NCBI GenBank assembly: GCA_963786305.1
Contig: CAWAYL010000022.1
Location: 124,001-188,000 of the forward strand
DNA: 64,000 nt
Reading direction: 5' to 3'
Origin: CAKZLS01 sp963786305
GTDB lineage: Bacteria > Pseudomonadota > Alphaproteobacteria > Rhodospirillales > Defluviicoccaceae
In this document: positions 10,281-20,034 of the stretch, one piece after another
How the letters are laid out: the number at the start of each line of letters is the position of its first letter
How positions within the stretch are numbered: position 1 is the stretch's first letter
Program-made: the position numbers and the translations under genes
The notes under the pieces: model-generated
Seen by the model: only the letters and a program-made list of their open reading frames with translations
Database searches by the model: none
What the model was told of the DNA's origin: nothing

Positions 10281-10829
10281 ATGTCCTGGTACTGCGATGT
10301 TGCGCCGGGTCATCCCGTTCACGGACCCTATCACGATCTGGAGTATGGTTTTCCCCTGCGCGACGAGGCGGCGCTGTTCGAGCGCCTGTCCCTGGAAATC
10401 TTCCAGGCCGGTCTTTCGTGGCTCTTGGTCTTGAAGAAGCGACCGACGATCGTCGCCGCCTTTGACGGCTTTCATGTGGACGCCGTGGCGGCCTATGGAC
10501 AAGAGGACTTGCAGCGCCTGCTCGGCGATCCACGGATCATTCGCAACCGGCTGAAGATCGCGGCCATCATCGAAAACGCCCGGCGGCTCGGAACACTGCG
10601 CGAGACGCACGGTGACATTGCCGGTTGGCTGGACCGCCACCACCCGCGCTCCCACGATGAGTGGACCAAGCTGTTCCGGACGACCTTCCTTTTCACTGGC
10701 CGAGAGGTGGTTGGGGAATTTCTCATGAGCACGGGATATCTCGCCGGCGCGCACCGGCCCGACTGTCCCGTGTATGCGCGGATTGCTCGGAAACATCCGC
10801 CGTGGCTATGCTGCGAGCACCGGGCTTAG
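10281..10829 (+). CDS. tag: DNA-3-methyladenine glycosylase I
   Basis: A 182-residue base-excision repair enzyme that removes 3-methyladenine from alkylated DNA. The zinc-binding N-terminus (MSWYCDVAPGHPVHGPYHDLEYG) with Cys5, the substrate-pocket stretch FERLSLEIFQAGLSW, and the late ligands (HRPDCPVY and the C-terminal HRA region) are all visible. Length agrees with the family. The frame is intact. It is probably the end of a plus-strand unit, since the next gene, azgA, is convergent. Confidence 0.93.
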   Translation: MSWYCDVAPGHPVHGPYHDLEYGFPLRDEAALFERLSLEIFQAGLSWLLVLKKRPTIVAAFDGFHVDAVAAYGQEDLQRLLGDPRIIRNRLKIAAIIENARRLGTLRETHGDIAGWLDRHHPRSHDEWTKLFRTTFLFTGREVVGEFLMSTGYLAGAHRPDCPVYARIARKHPPWLCCEHRA

Positions 10830-11241
10830 CCTCAACGCTACGGCGGTGGGGCGGAGCGTGGCCGTTCAGCGATTTATACCGGTTCTCGTTGATAGGATCA
10901 CAATGAATCCCTATCAACGAGAATTGGTATTAAAGACGGTAAGGCCGATAAACGCGGCCCGTCCGGAAGGCCAGAATTTGATTTAATTTCAATGCAGTGC
11001 GGAGGAAAGTTAACGCTTAAAATAAACGGCAAGACCGCTGCCGATCTTGCCTTCACTTAAAGTCTTAAGCATGCGTGGGATTTTTTTATCGATTACTTAT
11101 TGTATTTTTTTCTCAGTGTTTCCCCAAAACCCGGGCCAGTTTTTTAATTCTAGCAATCCTAACGGATTATGGCGACATTACTGCAAGTTTTTCGCGCAGT
11201 CGACCAATTTTTGTGCAGAACCACATTTTTTTTGCATGCTT
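10830..11241. other. Intergenic region between convergent tag and purine permease genes
   Basis: About 410 bases without a credible gene. The first part holds the palindromic repeat at 10876-10930. From about 10975 the base composition becomes strongly AT-rich, with T-runs up to eight long, unlike the GC-rich surroundings. A hairpin with 7-bp arms, GGCAAGA at 11028-11034 and TCTTGCC at 11045-11051, may help end the tag transcript. The AT-rich tract could be a relic of transferred DNA or a regulatory/topological site. Confidence 0.6.
10876..10930. repeat. 55-bp palindromic repeat, short member of a MITE-like family
   Basis: Two 21-bp arms (10876-10896 and 10910-10930) are inverted copies with 19 of 21 matches. 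The arms begin ATACC and end GATAGG, and enclose the 13 bases ATCACAATGAATC. The same ends and the inner CACAATG word recur in the 279-bp element at 51086-51364, 40 kb away. The short copy looks like the terminal repeats of the long one brought together. No coding capacity and no clear target-site duplication are seen. Confidence 0.75.
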
Positions 11242-12531
11242 CTAGACGATGGCAAATTTGACGATAAATGCGCAGGAAATAATGACTACCGCGACATTCA
11301 CGTCGGCAATCCGACCCGCCAGGATCTTGATGACGGCATAACTGATGAAGCCGAGGCCGATGCCGGTCGCGATGGAAAACGTGAGCGGCATGGTCACCGC
11401 GGTCACGACAGCCGGCGCCACTTCGGTGATGTCTTCCCAGTCGATTTCCGCCAGTCCGCGAAGCATCAGACACGCCACGAACAGCAGCGCCGGCGCCGTG
11501 GCGTAGGGGGGAATGGTCGACGCCAACGGCGCCAGGAACAGGCACAGAAGGAACAGGACGGCCACGGTGACCGCCGTCAACCCGGTGCGCCCGCCCGCGT
11601 TGATGCCGGCCGCGCTTTCGATGTAGGCGGTTGTCGTCGATGTTCCCATGGCGGCGCCCACCATGGTCGCGGAACTGTCGGCGAGCAGGGCGCGCTTGAG
11701 ATTGGGAAGGCGGCCGTTTTCGTCCAGCATGCCGGCGCGATAGCCGACACCGACGAGCGTTCCGGCGGTATCGAACAGATCGACGAACAGGAACGCGAAC
11801 ACGATACTCACCAGTCCCACCTGAAGGGCGCCGGCAAGATCCATTTGCAGGAACGTCGGCGCCACGCTCGGGGGCAGCGAGAACACCCCGCCCGCGGATG
11901 TGATGCCGAGCGCCACTCCGACACCGGTTACCAGGAACACGGCGATGACGATGGCGCCTGGCACGCGCCGGGCGCCGAGGGCGGCGGTGATCAGAAAACC
12001 GGCCGACGCCAGAAGCGCCGGGGCGCTGGTAAGATCGCCGAGCGCCACCAGGGTTGCCGGGTGATCGACAACGATGCCGGCATTCTTCAGCCCGATGATC
12101 GCGAGAAAGAGGCCAATACCCGCGGCGATGGCCAATTTCAGCGATTTGGGGATGCTGTTGATGATCCATTCGCGCACCGGCAGGATGCTGAGAATGACGA
12201 ACAGGACACCGGACAGGAACACGGCCCCGAGGCCCACCTGCCACGTGTATCCCATGCCGAGGACGACGCCGTAGGTGAAGTAGGCGTTGAGCCCCATCCC
12301 GGGGGCGAGCGCGATGGGGTAATTGGCGTACAGTCCCATCACCGCGGATCCGAAGGCCGCCGCGAGACAGGTGGCGACGAACACGGCGCCGTGATCCATG
12401 CCGGTCGCCTGCAGGATCGAGGGATTGACGAAGATGATGTACACCATCGTCAGAAAGGTGGTCACTCCCGCGATGATTTCCGTCCGAACGGTGGTTCCGT
12501 TGGCGTCGAGTTTGAAGAACGCATTCAGCAT
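11242..12531 (-). CDS. AzgA-type guanine/hypoxanthine (NCS2) permease
   Basis: A 429-residue inner-membrane purine permease of the AzgA/PbuG branch, expected to import adenine, guanine or hypoxanthine with protons. The N-terminal signature region (TTVRTEIIAGVTTFLTMVYI), the APGMGLNAYF motif, the VGVGYRAGMLDENG region and the GTSTTTAYIESAAGI motif are all present, within about 12-14 helices. The frame is intact. It lies on the minus strand, convergent with tag and divergent from proS, so it is probably a single-gene unit; no purine riboswitch is evident upstream. Confidence 0.93.
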   Translation of the reverse strand: MLNAFFKLDANGTTVRTEIIAGVTTFLTMVYIIFVNPSILQATGMDHGAVFVATCLAAAFGSAVMGLYANYPIALAPGMGLNAYFTYGVVLGMGYTWQVGLGAVFLSGVLFVILSILPVREWIINSIPKSLKLAIAAGIGLFLAIIGLKNAGIVVDHPATLVALGDLTSAPALLASAGFLITAALGARRVPGAIVIAVFLVTGVGVALGITSAGGVFSLPPSVAPTFLQMDLAGALQVGLVSIVFAFLFVDLFDTAGTLVGVGYRAGMLDENGRLPNLKRALLADSSATMVGAAMGTSTTTAYIESAAGINAGGRTGLTAVTVAVLFLLCLFLAPLASTIPPYATAPALLFVACLMLRGLAEIDWEDITEVAPAVVTAVTMPLTFSIATGIGLGFISYAVIKILAGRIADVNVAVVIISCAFIVKFAIV

Positions 12532-12550
12532 TGCCGGAGTCCCCTGTTCT

Positions 12551-12578
12551 CCCTGAGATTGCCCTCAGGGGTTTTTTT
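12551..12578 (+). terminator. Intrinsic terminator-like hairpin upstream of proS
   Basis: CCCTGAG (12551-12557) pairs with CTCAGGG (12564-12570) around a six-base loop and is followed by GTTTTTTT. The polarity is plus strand, yet the nearest plus-strand gene to the left (tag) lies 1.7 kb away beyond the opposing permease gene. It may protect proS from antisense readthrough or end a short transcript that is antisense to the permease leader. Confidence 0.7.
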
Positions 12579-12747
12579 AAGCGGCGATTTGTCCGCGACC
12601 AAGCAACTTCTGGACCACCGATGAGGATGGAATGGGCGACGCAATGGACGGTTGCGCGACCGGTGAGGGGTGACTATTGAAGGGTTCGCGGCCATCGCCT
12701 ACAGTCGCGCACCCGACCGCCGACATCCTCGAGAATGTGAAATCATC

Positions 12748-14063
12748 ATGCGTTTGAGCCGATACTTCCTGCCGACCCTGAAAGAGACACCGGCCGAGGC
12801 GCAGATCGCGTCTCACCGATTGATGCTGCGGGCCGGCATGATCCGGCAATCGAGCGCCGGCATCTATTCGTGGCTGCCCCTCGGCTTCAAGGTGCTCAAG
12901 CGGATCGAGCAGATCGTCCGCGAGGAACAGAACGCCATCGGCTGTCACGAGATGTTGATGCCCACCATGCAGCCGGCCGATTTGTGGCGCGAGAGCGGAC
13001 GCTATGACGCCTACGGTCCGGAGATGCTGCGCATCACCGACCGCCACCAGCGCGACATGCTGTACGGTCCCACCAACGAGGAACAGATTACCGAGATCTT
13101 CCGAGCGACGGTGAAAAGCTATCGTCACCTGCCGAAGCTTCTCTATCACATCCAGTGGAAGTTCAGGGACGAGATCCGGCCGCGGTTCGGGGTGATGCGC
13201 GGCCGCGAGTTCCTGATGAAGGACGCCTATTCGTTCGACCTCGACCGCGATAGCGCGCGAGTGTCCTACAACAAGATGTTCGTCAGTTATCTCCGGACGT
13301 TCGAGCGCCTGGGCCTGAAGGCGATCCCCATGAAGGCGGAGAGCGGCCCCATCGGCGGCGACATGAGCCACGAGTTCCTCATTCTCGCCGACACCGGCGA
13401 GAGCGAGATCGCCTATCATCGCGACCTTCTCGATATCGATCTGAGCCGCGGCGACCTGGACTTCGAGGGCGACCTGCAGCCCGTCGTCGATGCCTTCACC
13501 TCCAAATACGCCGCCACCGACCAGGAGCGCGATCCCGTGACCGAAAAGGATCTCGGCGAGCACTTGGTCACCGGGCGGGGCGTGGAAGTGGGCCACATCT
13601 TCTATTTCGGCAGCAAGTATTCCAAGTCGATGAACGCAATGGTCACCGGGCCGGACGGCGAAGACGTCGCGGTGGAAATGGGCTCCTACGGCATCGGCGT
13701 CTCGCGCCTCGTCGGCGGCATCATCGAGGCGTCCCATGACGAGGCGGGGATCGTCTGGCCGGAAAGCGTCGCGCCCTTCAAAGTCGGGCTCATCAACTTG
13801 AAATCGAGCGATCCGGGTTGTGACGAGGCATGCAAGAGCATGTACGATACGCTGCGTCGACGGGGGCATCGACGTGCTGTACGACGATCGCGATGAGCGC
13901 GCCGGCGTGAAATTCACCGACATGGATCTGATCGGTCTGCCCTGGCAGCTCATTGTCGGGCCCCGCGGGCTGAAGACGGGAAGCGTCGAGGTCAAGTGCC
14001 GCGGGACCGGCGAGCGGCAGGAGACTGAGCATCGAGCAGGCCCTCTCCACGCTGGCCGGATAG
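12748..14063 (+). CDS. proS: Prolyl-tRNA synthetase, short alphaproteobacterial type (two apparent frameshifts)
   Basis: Class II aminoacyl-tRNA synthetase of about 438 residues, the short form without the large editing insertion. Visible are the N-terminal SRYFLPTLKETPAEAQIASH, motif 2 (FRDEIRPRFGVMRGREFLMKD), the motif 3 region GSYGIGVSRLVGGIIE, and the anticodon-binding domain (LYDDRDERAGVKFTDMDLIG in the repaired frame). Breaks near 13864 (extra G in a G-run) and 14026 (an inserted base before LSIEQALSTLAG) are single-base. The stop is the TAG at 14061-14063. Confidence 0.92.
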
Positions 14064-14074
14064 GAACAGAGCGC

Positions 14075-15319
14075 GTGTTTTCCGCATTCGAATGGATGGT
14101 CGCCATGCGCTACCTGAGGGCGCGCCGGCAGGAAGGGTTCATCTCCGTCATCGCCTGGTTCTCGCTGCTCGGGATCACCCTCGGCGTGGCCACCTTGATC
14201 ATCGTCATGGCCGTGATGAACGGTTTTCGCCACGAGTTGCTCGGCCGCATTCTCGGCCTCAACGGTCACGTCAGTATTTACGGGCCGGCCGACGGCATTC
14301 CCGACTTCGATGCGCTGAGCGACATGGTGGAAGGGGTCCCCGGCGTGATCATGGTCAACCCGATGATCGAGGGCCAGGTGATGGTGACGGCGAACGGCGT
14401 CGCCCGGGGCGCGGTGGTTCGCGGCCTGCGTCCCGACGATCTTCGGCGCCGGCCGATCCTGGCCGGGAATATAAGGTGGGGATCGCTCGAGGATTTCGCA
14501 GGCGACGATGCCGCGCTGATCGGCTCGCGAATGGCCGAGAGCATGGGCGTCGCGCTCGGCGACCGGATCACGTTGATCTCTCCCAAGGGCAATGTCACGG
14601 CATTCGGCACCGTGCCGAGGCTGCGCGGCTATCGCGTCGCCGCCATCTTCGATGTCGGCATGTTCGAATACAACTCGGGCTTCGTCTTCATTCCCCTGGA
14701 ATCGGCGCAAACCTATTTCCGGTTGCCGGACGCGGTGACGGCGCTGGAGATCTTCGCGGACTCGCCGGACCTCGCCATCACGCTGACCGACGATATCGCC
14801 GCGGTCGCCGGCGACGTCGGACGGCTGCGCGATTGGCAGCAGACCAACGCCAGTTTTTTCAACGCGCTTCAGGTGGAGCGCAACGTCATGTTCCTGATCC
14901 TGACGCTGATCATCGTCGTCGCCGCGTTCAACATCATTTCCAGCCTCATCATGCTGGTCAAGGACAAGGGCCGCGACATCGCCATCCTGCGGACCATGGG
15001 CGCCACGCGCGGCATGATCATGCGCGTATTCCTGCTGTCCGGCGCCAGCATCGGGGTCATCGGCACCTGTCTCGGCGGTCTTCTCGGCTGGCTGTTCGCC
15101 GCCAACATCGAGGTCATACGCCAGGGTATCCAGTCCCTCACCGGTACGGACCTGTTCGCCGCCGAGATCTACTTTCTGTCTCGACTGCCGGCCAAGGTGG
15201 ACTCGGTGGAGGTTCTCTCGGTGATCGCGATGGCGCTCGTGCTCTCGTTCCTCGCCACGCTGTATCCATCGTGGCGGGCGGCGCGCATCGATCCGGCCGA
15301 GGCGCTCCGCTATGAGTGA
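14075..15319 (+). CDS. lolC: Lipoprotein-releasing ABC transporter permease LolC/LolE
   Basis: A 414-residue inner-membrane permease that extracts outer-membrane lipoproteins for LolA. Helix 1 follows the typical N-terminus FEWMVAMRYLRARRQEGFISV; a large periplasmic MacB-like domain spans about residues 50-270; three C-terminal helices include the FtsX-type region (KDKGRDIAILRTMGATRGMI). A GTG at 14075 is the best start, 11 bases after proS. Its end overlaps lolD by eight bases. Alphaproteobacteria typically carry one such permease, presumably acting as a homodimer with LolD. Confidence 0.93.
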   Translation: MFSAFEWMVAMRYLRARRQEGFISVIAWFSLLGITLGVATLIIVMAVMNGFRHELLGRILGLNGHVSIYGPADGIPDFDALSDMVEGVPGVIMVNPMIEGQVMVTANGVARGAVVRGLRPDDLRRRPILAGNIRWGSLEDFAGDDAALIGSRMAESMGVALGDRITLISPKGNVTAFGTVPRLRGYRVAAIFDVGMFEYNSGFVFIPLESAQTYFRLPDAVTALEIFADSPDLAITLTDDIAAVAGDVGRLRDWQQTNASFFNALQVERNVMFLILTLIIVVAAFNIISSLIMLVKDKGRDIAILRTMGATRGMIMRVFLLSGASIGVIGTCLGGLLGWLFAANIEVIRQGIQSLTGTDLFAAEIYFLSRLPAKVDSVEVLSVIAMALVLSFLATLYPSWRAARIDPAEALRYE

Positions 15320-16028
15320 GCCGGTTTTCAGGCTCAGCGGTATCTCCAAGACCTATCACCAGGGCCGGAAATCGCTGGAAGTTCTGCGCGGCGTCGATCT
15401 GCGGGTGGGCGAGGGCGAAATCACCGCGCTGGTGGGACCGTCGGGCGCGGGCAAATCGACGTTGCTGCACATCGCCGGGCTTCTCGAGCGTCCCGACGCG
15501 GGCGAGGTATTTCTCTCGGGGGAGGCCTGCGGCGGTCTTGGCGAGGACGGCCGCACCCGGTTGCGGCGGCACAACATCGGGTTCGTCTACCAATATCATC
15601 ACCTGTTGCCCGAGTTCTCGGCGCGCGAGAACATCGCGCTGCCGCAGATCATAACGGGGATAAGGAAGAAGGTGGCGTTCGAGCGCGCCGGCGAATTGCT
15701 CGACTGGCTGGGGCTGAGCGATCGGGCGACCCATCGTCCCGGCCAGCTTTCCGGCGGCGAGCAGCAACGGGTCGCCATCGCCCGGGCGCTCGCCAATTCG
15801 CCCAAGGTCCTGCTCGCCGACGAGCCGACCGGCAATCTCGACCCGCACACCGCCGACGAGGTGTTCGCGGTGTTGCTGAAACTGGCGCGCGGCGCCGGGC
15901 TCGCCGCTGTCATCGCCACTCACAATCCCACTCTCGCCGCCATGATGGATCATGCGGTGCGATTGGACGACGGCCATCTCGAGCTCGAAACACCGAGCGG
16001 GCAAGCACGTGAGCGGCTGATGGAATAG
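15312..16028 (+). CDS. lolD: Lipoprotein-releasing ABC transporter ATPase
   Basis: A 238-residue cytoplasmic ATPase that powers LolC. Walker A is GPSGAGKST (residues 42-50), the Q-loop region is NIGFVYQYHHLLPEFSA, the ABC signature is LSGGEQQR, and Walker B is VLLADEPTGNLD, followed by a switch histidine in ATHNPTLA. The ATG at 15312 lies inside the end of lolC, so the two are translationally coupled. The frame is intact. Confidence 0.95.
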   Translation: MSEPVFRLSGISKTYHQGRKSLEVLRGVDLRVGEGEITALVGPSGAGKSTLLHIAGLLERPDAGEVFLSGEACGGLGEDGRTRLRRHNIGFVYQYHHLLPEFSARENIALPQIITGIRKKVAFERAGELLDWLGLSDRATHRPGQLSGGEQQRVAIARALANSPKVLLADEPTGNLDPHTADEVFAVLLKLARGAGLAAVIATHNPTLAAMMDHAVRLDDGHLELETPSGQARERLME

Positions 16029-16104
16029 GTTGAAATCCCCCGCCGCCGTGTCAACAATCGGTTGGCGGGGCGGTGTCACACTTAATGGGCTGGAGTGAAG
16101 TGTC

Positions 16105-16533
16105 ATGAATATGCGTGGTTTGGGAATGGCGATCGGCATCGTCGCCGGATTGGGTCTGGCGGCATGCGATGGCGGCGATCAACCGGTGTCGGAGCTTCAG
16201 GTCGTCGATGTTCGCAACGCGATGAACGGCGATCCCGCCGCGTTCGAAACCTATTTCGCCGACATTAAGGGGCAGCGGGTCAAATGGTCCGGACGCGTCG
16301 TCGAATCCATTCGACAATTCGGTGACGATTATATCGAGGAAGGCATTCTCGTGGTCGACCTCGATGCCGAAGGCCAGGGATCGAAGGCGGCGGACGCGCG
16401 GTTACCGATCAAGCCGTCGCAGATCGATTCGTTCCAACCGGACCAGCCGGTGACCTTCGTTGCCATTATTCGCGAATACGAGAAGGGACCGGAAGGGCCG
16501 GTGTTGAAGCTGGAGTTGAAGGAAATTCAGTAA
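16105..16533 (+). CDS. Small lipoprotein, OB-fold (tRNA_anti-like) type
   Basis: A 142-residue protein with a lipoprotein signal peptide: hydrophobic stretch from residue 6 and lipobox LAAC with the acylated Cys21. The mature part (about residues 45-140) has the beta-rich pattern KGQRVKWSGRVVESI ... FVAIIREYEKGPEGPVLKLELKEI, which resembles OB-fold tRNA_anti-like periplasmic proteins. It lies three bases before dnaE and just after lolCD, which would handle such a lipoprotein. A function cannot be assigned. Confidence 0.7.
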   Translation: MNMRGLGMAIGIVAGLGLAACDGGDQPVSELQVVDVRNAMNGDPAAFETYFADIKGQRVKWSGRVVESIRQFGDDYIEEGILVVDLDAEGQGSKAADARLPIKPSQIDSFQPDQPVTFVAIIREYEKGPEGPVLKLELKEIQ

Positions 16534-16536
16534 CCC

Positions 16537-19500
16537 ATGTCCATGGCGCTCGCCGATTTCGTTCATCTTCGCGTCCATACCGCTTACTCGCTATCCGAGG
16601 GGGCGGTGCGCATCAAGGAGCTCGGCGAGCTCTGTCGGCAAAACCAGATGCCGGCGGTGGCGATCACCGATACGAGCAATCTGTTCGGTGGCATGGAGTT
16701 CTCCACCACGCTCGCCAAGGCCGGTATTCAACCGATTATCGGATGCCAGCTTTGCCTGACCCGCGAGACCCGGAGCGATGCCTTTTCGCACGGCCGGACG
16801 GCGGCGGCGGCGGAGACCGCCGATCCCATCGTGGTGCTGGTTCAAAACGAGCGCGGTTATCGCAACCTGCTCGAGTTGCTGGCCATCGCCCATGTCCACG
16901 CCCAAGATCTTGAGACGCGCCAGGTGTCGCTCGCGGCCCTGTGTGATCACGCCGACGGCCTGATCGCGCTCACCGGCGGTGCCCAGGGGCCGCTCGGCCG
17001 GCTCGTGGCCAATGGACAGGACAGCGAGGCCGAAACCCTTCTCGGCACGTTGAACGAAGCGTTTCCCGGGCGCCTTTACGTGGAATTGTTGCGTCATGGG
17101 CTGGAAGCCGAGGCCGTGGTCGAACCGGCGATGATCCGGCTTGCCGAAAGCTTCGATCTGCCGCTGGTCGCCACAAACGAGGTTTTTTTCCTCACGCCCG
17201 ACATGTACGAGGCGCACGACTTGCTGGTGTGTATCGCCGAGGGCGCGCATGTGTCGGACACCGAGCGCCGGCGGCTGACGTCGGAACACTATTTCAAGAC
17301 GGGCGCGGAGATGCGCGCGCTGTTTTCCGATCTCCCCGATGCCGTGGACAACACCGTTCTCATCGCCAAGCGCTGCGCCTTCATGATCGAGCCCATCGAT
17401 CCCATTTTGCCGGCCTTCGGCAATGGAGCGGGAGCCAGCGAAGAGGACCTTCTGCGCGCGGAAGCGAGAAAGGGGCTCGAGGGCCGTCTCGAGGCCCAGG
17501 TGCTCGCGGCCGGGATGTCCGAGGACGATCGGGCGAAAGCGGCACAGCCCTACCGGGAACGGCTGGAGTACGAGCTTGACGTCATCTGCAACATGGGATT
17601 TCCCGGATATTTCCTCATCGTCGCGGAATTTATCCATTGGGCCAAGGATCGCGACATCCCGGTGGGGCCGGGCCGGGGCTCGGGCGCCGGCTCGGTGGTG
17701 GCGTGGGCGTTGACCATCACCGATCTCGATCCGTTGCGTTTCGGATTGCTGTTCGAGCGGTTCCTCAATCCCGAGCGGGTGTCGATGCCGGACTTCGACA
17801 TCGACTTCTGCCAGGACCGCCGCGACGAAGTCATCCGCCATGTCCAGGAAAAGTACGGCCGCGACCGGGTCGCGCAGATCATCACCTTCGGAAAGCTGCA
17901 GGCCCGCGCGGTGTTGCGCGATGTCGGGCGCGTCCAGGGCATGCCCTACGGCCAGGTGGACAAAATCTGCAAGCTGGTTCCCAACAACCCGGCGCAACCG
18001 GTCACGCTGAAGCAAGCCCTCAAGGTAGAGCCGCAACTTCCGGCGATGATCGAAAACGACGAGAGCGTCGCCCGCCTGGTGAGCATCGCCGAGAAGCTTG
18101 AAGGTCTCTATCGGCACGCGTCGACCCACGCCGCCGGCGTTGTGATCGGCGACCGTCCGCTGGACCAGCTGATCCCGCTTTACCGCGATCCCCGTTCGGA
18201 TATTCCGGTCACGGGTTTCAACATGAAGTGGGTCGAAGCGGCGGGATTGGTGAAGTTCGACTTTCTCGGCCTGAAGACCCTGACGGTATTGGCCCGGGCG
18301 CTGGAGCTGATCCAGGAAGGGCGAGGGGAGACCGTCGATCTTTCCAATGTACCGCTGTCGGACCCGAATACTTTCAAGATGCTGAGCCGCGGCGATACCG
18401 TCGGCGTGTTCCAGCTCGAAAGCTCGGGCATGCGCGATGTCCTGCGCAACCTCAAACCGGATACCTTCGAGGACATCATCGCGGTCGTCGCCCTCTATCG
18501 CCCGGGTCCCATCGACAACATCCCGAGCTACGTGCGCCGCAAACACAAGGAGGAGGAACCGGACTACCTCTATCCGACCCTGGAAAGCATTCTCAGCGAG
18601 ACCCACGGCATCATCATCTACCAGGAGCAGGTGATGCAGATTGCCCAGGAGCTGTCCGGGTATTCGCTTGGCGCGGCGGATCTGCTGCGCCGCGCCATGG
18701 GCAAGAAGATCAAGGAGGAGATGGACAAGCAACGCCACATCTTCGTGGACGGCGCTACCGTGCGCGGCGTGCCCGAAACCAAGGCCATCCAGATTTTCGA
18801 TCTGGTCAACAAGTTCGCCGGCTACGGCTTCAACAAGTCCCATGCCGCCGCCTATGCTCTGATCGCCTACCAGACGGCCTATCTCAAGGCGAACTATCCA
18901 GTCGAGTTCATAGCGGCGTCCATGACCCTCGACCTCCACAATACCGACAAGCTCAATACCTTTCGCCAGGAGTTGGTCCGTCTCGGCGTTCGACTTCTCG
19001 GTCCCGACATCAACGCATCCCGAGCGGCGTTCAGTGTCGAGGTTTTCGACAACAACGGCGAGCCGCGGCGCGCCATTCGCTACGCCCTCGCGGCCATCAA
19101 GAACGTCGGCGAGGCGGCCATGAACAATCTGGTGAGCGAACGCGAGCACAACGGCCCGTTCGCGAGCGTCATCGATGTCGCCCGACGGATCGACGGCCAT
19201 CATCTCAACAAGCGCCAGTTGGAGAACCTGGCGCGGGCTGGCGCCTTCGACGGCTTGAATGCGAACCGCAAGCAGATGTACGAGGGTGTCGAGAGCATTC
19301 TCCGTCACGCCCACGCATCCGCCGAGGAGCGGTCCAGCGAGCAGATGGGCCTGTTCGGCGGAAAAGGCGGCGGCATGCAGAGGCCCTTGAACCTCCCCGA
19401 CACGCCGGATTGGCCGCCGATGGAGCGCCTGAAGGAGGAGTTCGAGGCCGTTGGTTTCTATCTGTCGGCGCATCCGCTGGATGCCTACGGCAAGCCGTTG

Positions 19501-20034
19501 AGGCAGCTTAAAGTGACCCGTGTCGCCGATATTCTGGCAAAGGGCGCCTCGGGGCCGGTGTCCATGGCCGGTACGGTCATTTCAAGGAAGGAACGCACAT
19601 CCAGCAAGGGCAGCCGCTATGCCTTCGTTCAGCTGTCGGACCCGTCCGGGCTGTTCGAGGTCACCGTGTTCTCCGACACGCTCGCCACCTCCCGCGACCT
19701 GCTGGAGGTCGGCAAGTCGCTGTTCTTGAAGGCGGGTGCCCAGTTCGACGGTGAAACTGTCCGCTTTACGGTGCAGTCCATGGAGGCTCTCGACCGCGTT
19801 GCCGAGCGTGTCGACGTGACCATCGAGGTCTTCGTCGACACGCCAGCCGCGGTATCGGCGGTGGGCGAGGCGTTGAAAAGCGGCGGCCGGGGGCGCGCCC
19901 GGATCAATCTGGTTTCGTGTCTGGAGGACGACACCGAGGTGGAATTCTCGGTGCCGGGCCGATATGCCATTAACCCCGCCATGGTGTTTCATTTGAAAAA
20001 CCTGTCGGGGGTGCGGGACGTTCAGGAGCTCTGA
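16537..20034 (+). CDS. dnaE: DNA polymerase III subunit alpha
   Basis: The 1165-residue replicative polymerase. An N-terminal PHP domain begins FVHLRVHTAYSLSEGAVRI; the palm carries the catalytic aspartates in SMPDFDIDFCQDRR; the fingers include GYGFNKSHAAAYALIAYQTAYLK; the tandem HhH region and a C-terminal OB-fold domain (PVSMAGTVISRKERTSSKGS) follow. Length matches DnaE1. The frame is unbroken over 3.5 kb, in contrast to many neighbours. It starts three bases after the lipoprotein gene. Confidence 0.97.
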   Translation: MSMALADFVHLRVHTAYSLSEGAVRIKELGELCRQNQMPAVAITDTSNLFGGMEFSTTLAKAGIQPIIGCQLCLTRETRSDAFSHGRTAAAAETADPIVVLVQNERGYRNLLELLAIAHVHAQDLETRQVSLAALCDHADGLIALTGGAQGPLGRLVANGQDSEAETLLGTLNEAFPGRLYVELLRHGLEAEAVVEPAMIRLAESFDLPLVATNEVFFLTPDMYEAHDLLVCIAEGAHVSDTERRRLTSEHYFKTGAEMRALFSDLPDAVDNTVLIAKRCAFMIEPIDPILPAFGNGAGASEEDLLRAEARKGLEGRLEAQVLAAGMSEDDRAKAAQPYRERLEYELDVICNMGFPGYFLIVAEFIHWAKDRDIPVGPGRGSGAGSVVAWALTITDLDPLRFGLLFERFLNPERVSMPDFDIDFCQDRRDEVIRHVQEKYGRDRVAQIITFGKLQARAVLRDVGRVQGMPYGQVDKICKLVPNNPAQPVTLKQALKVEPQLPAMIENDESVARLVSIAEKLEGLYRHASTHAAGVVIGDRPLDQLIPLYRDPRSDIPVTGFNMKWVEAAGLVKFDFLGLKTLTVLARALELIQEGRGETVDLSNVPLSDPNTFKMLSRGDTVGVFQLESSGMRDVLRNLKPDTFEDIIAVVALYRPGPIDNIPSYVRRKHKEEEPDYLYPTLESILSETHGIIIYQEQVMQIAQELSGYSLGAADLLRRAMGKKIKEEMDKQRHIFVDGATVRGVPETKAIQIFDLVNKFAGYGFNKSHAAAYALIAYQTAYLKANYPVEFIAASMTLDLHNTDKLNTFRQELVRLGVRLLGPDINASRAAFSVEVFDNNGEPRRAIRYALAAIKNVGEAAMNNLVSEREHNGPFASVIDVARRIDGHHLNKRQLENLARAGAFDGLNANRKQMYEGVESILRHAHASAEERSSEQMGLFGGKGGGMQRPLNLPDTPDWPPMERLKEEFEAVGFYLSAHPLDAYGKPLRQLKVTRVADILAKGASGPVSMAGTVISRKERTSSKGSRYAFVQLSDPSGLFEVTVFSDTLATSRDLLEVGKSLFLKAGAQFDGETVRFTVQSMEALDRVAERVDVTIEVFVDTPAAVSAVGEALKSGGRGRARINLVSCLEDDTEVEFSVPGRYAINPAMVFHLKNLSGVRDVQEL

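Noticed and set aside
11047..12624. A 525-codon plus-strand open frame over the purine permease
   Set aside because: It is antisense to a clear 12-14 helix permease and is highly charged and repetitive without a domain.
16591..19473. A 960-codon open frame on the minus strand inside dnaE
   Set aside because: It is antisense to a complete, well-conserved dnaE, has no recognisable domain, and is rich in His/Arg/Gln as expected of the antisense frame of a GC-rich gene.
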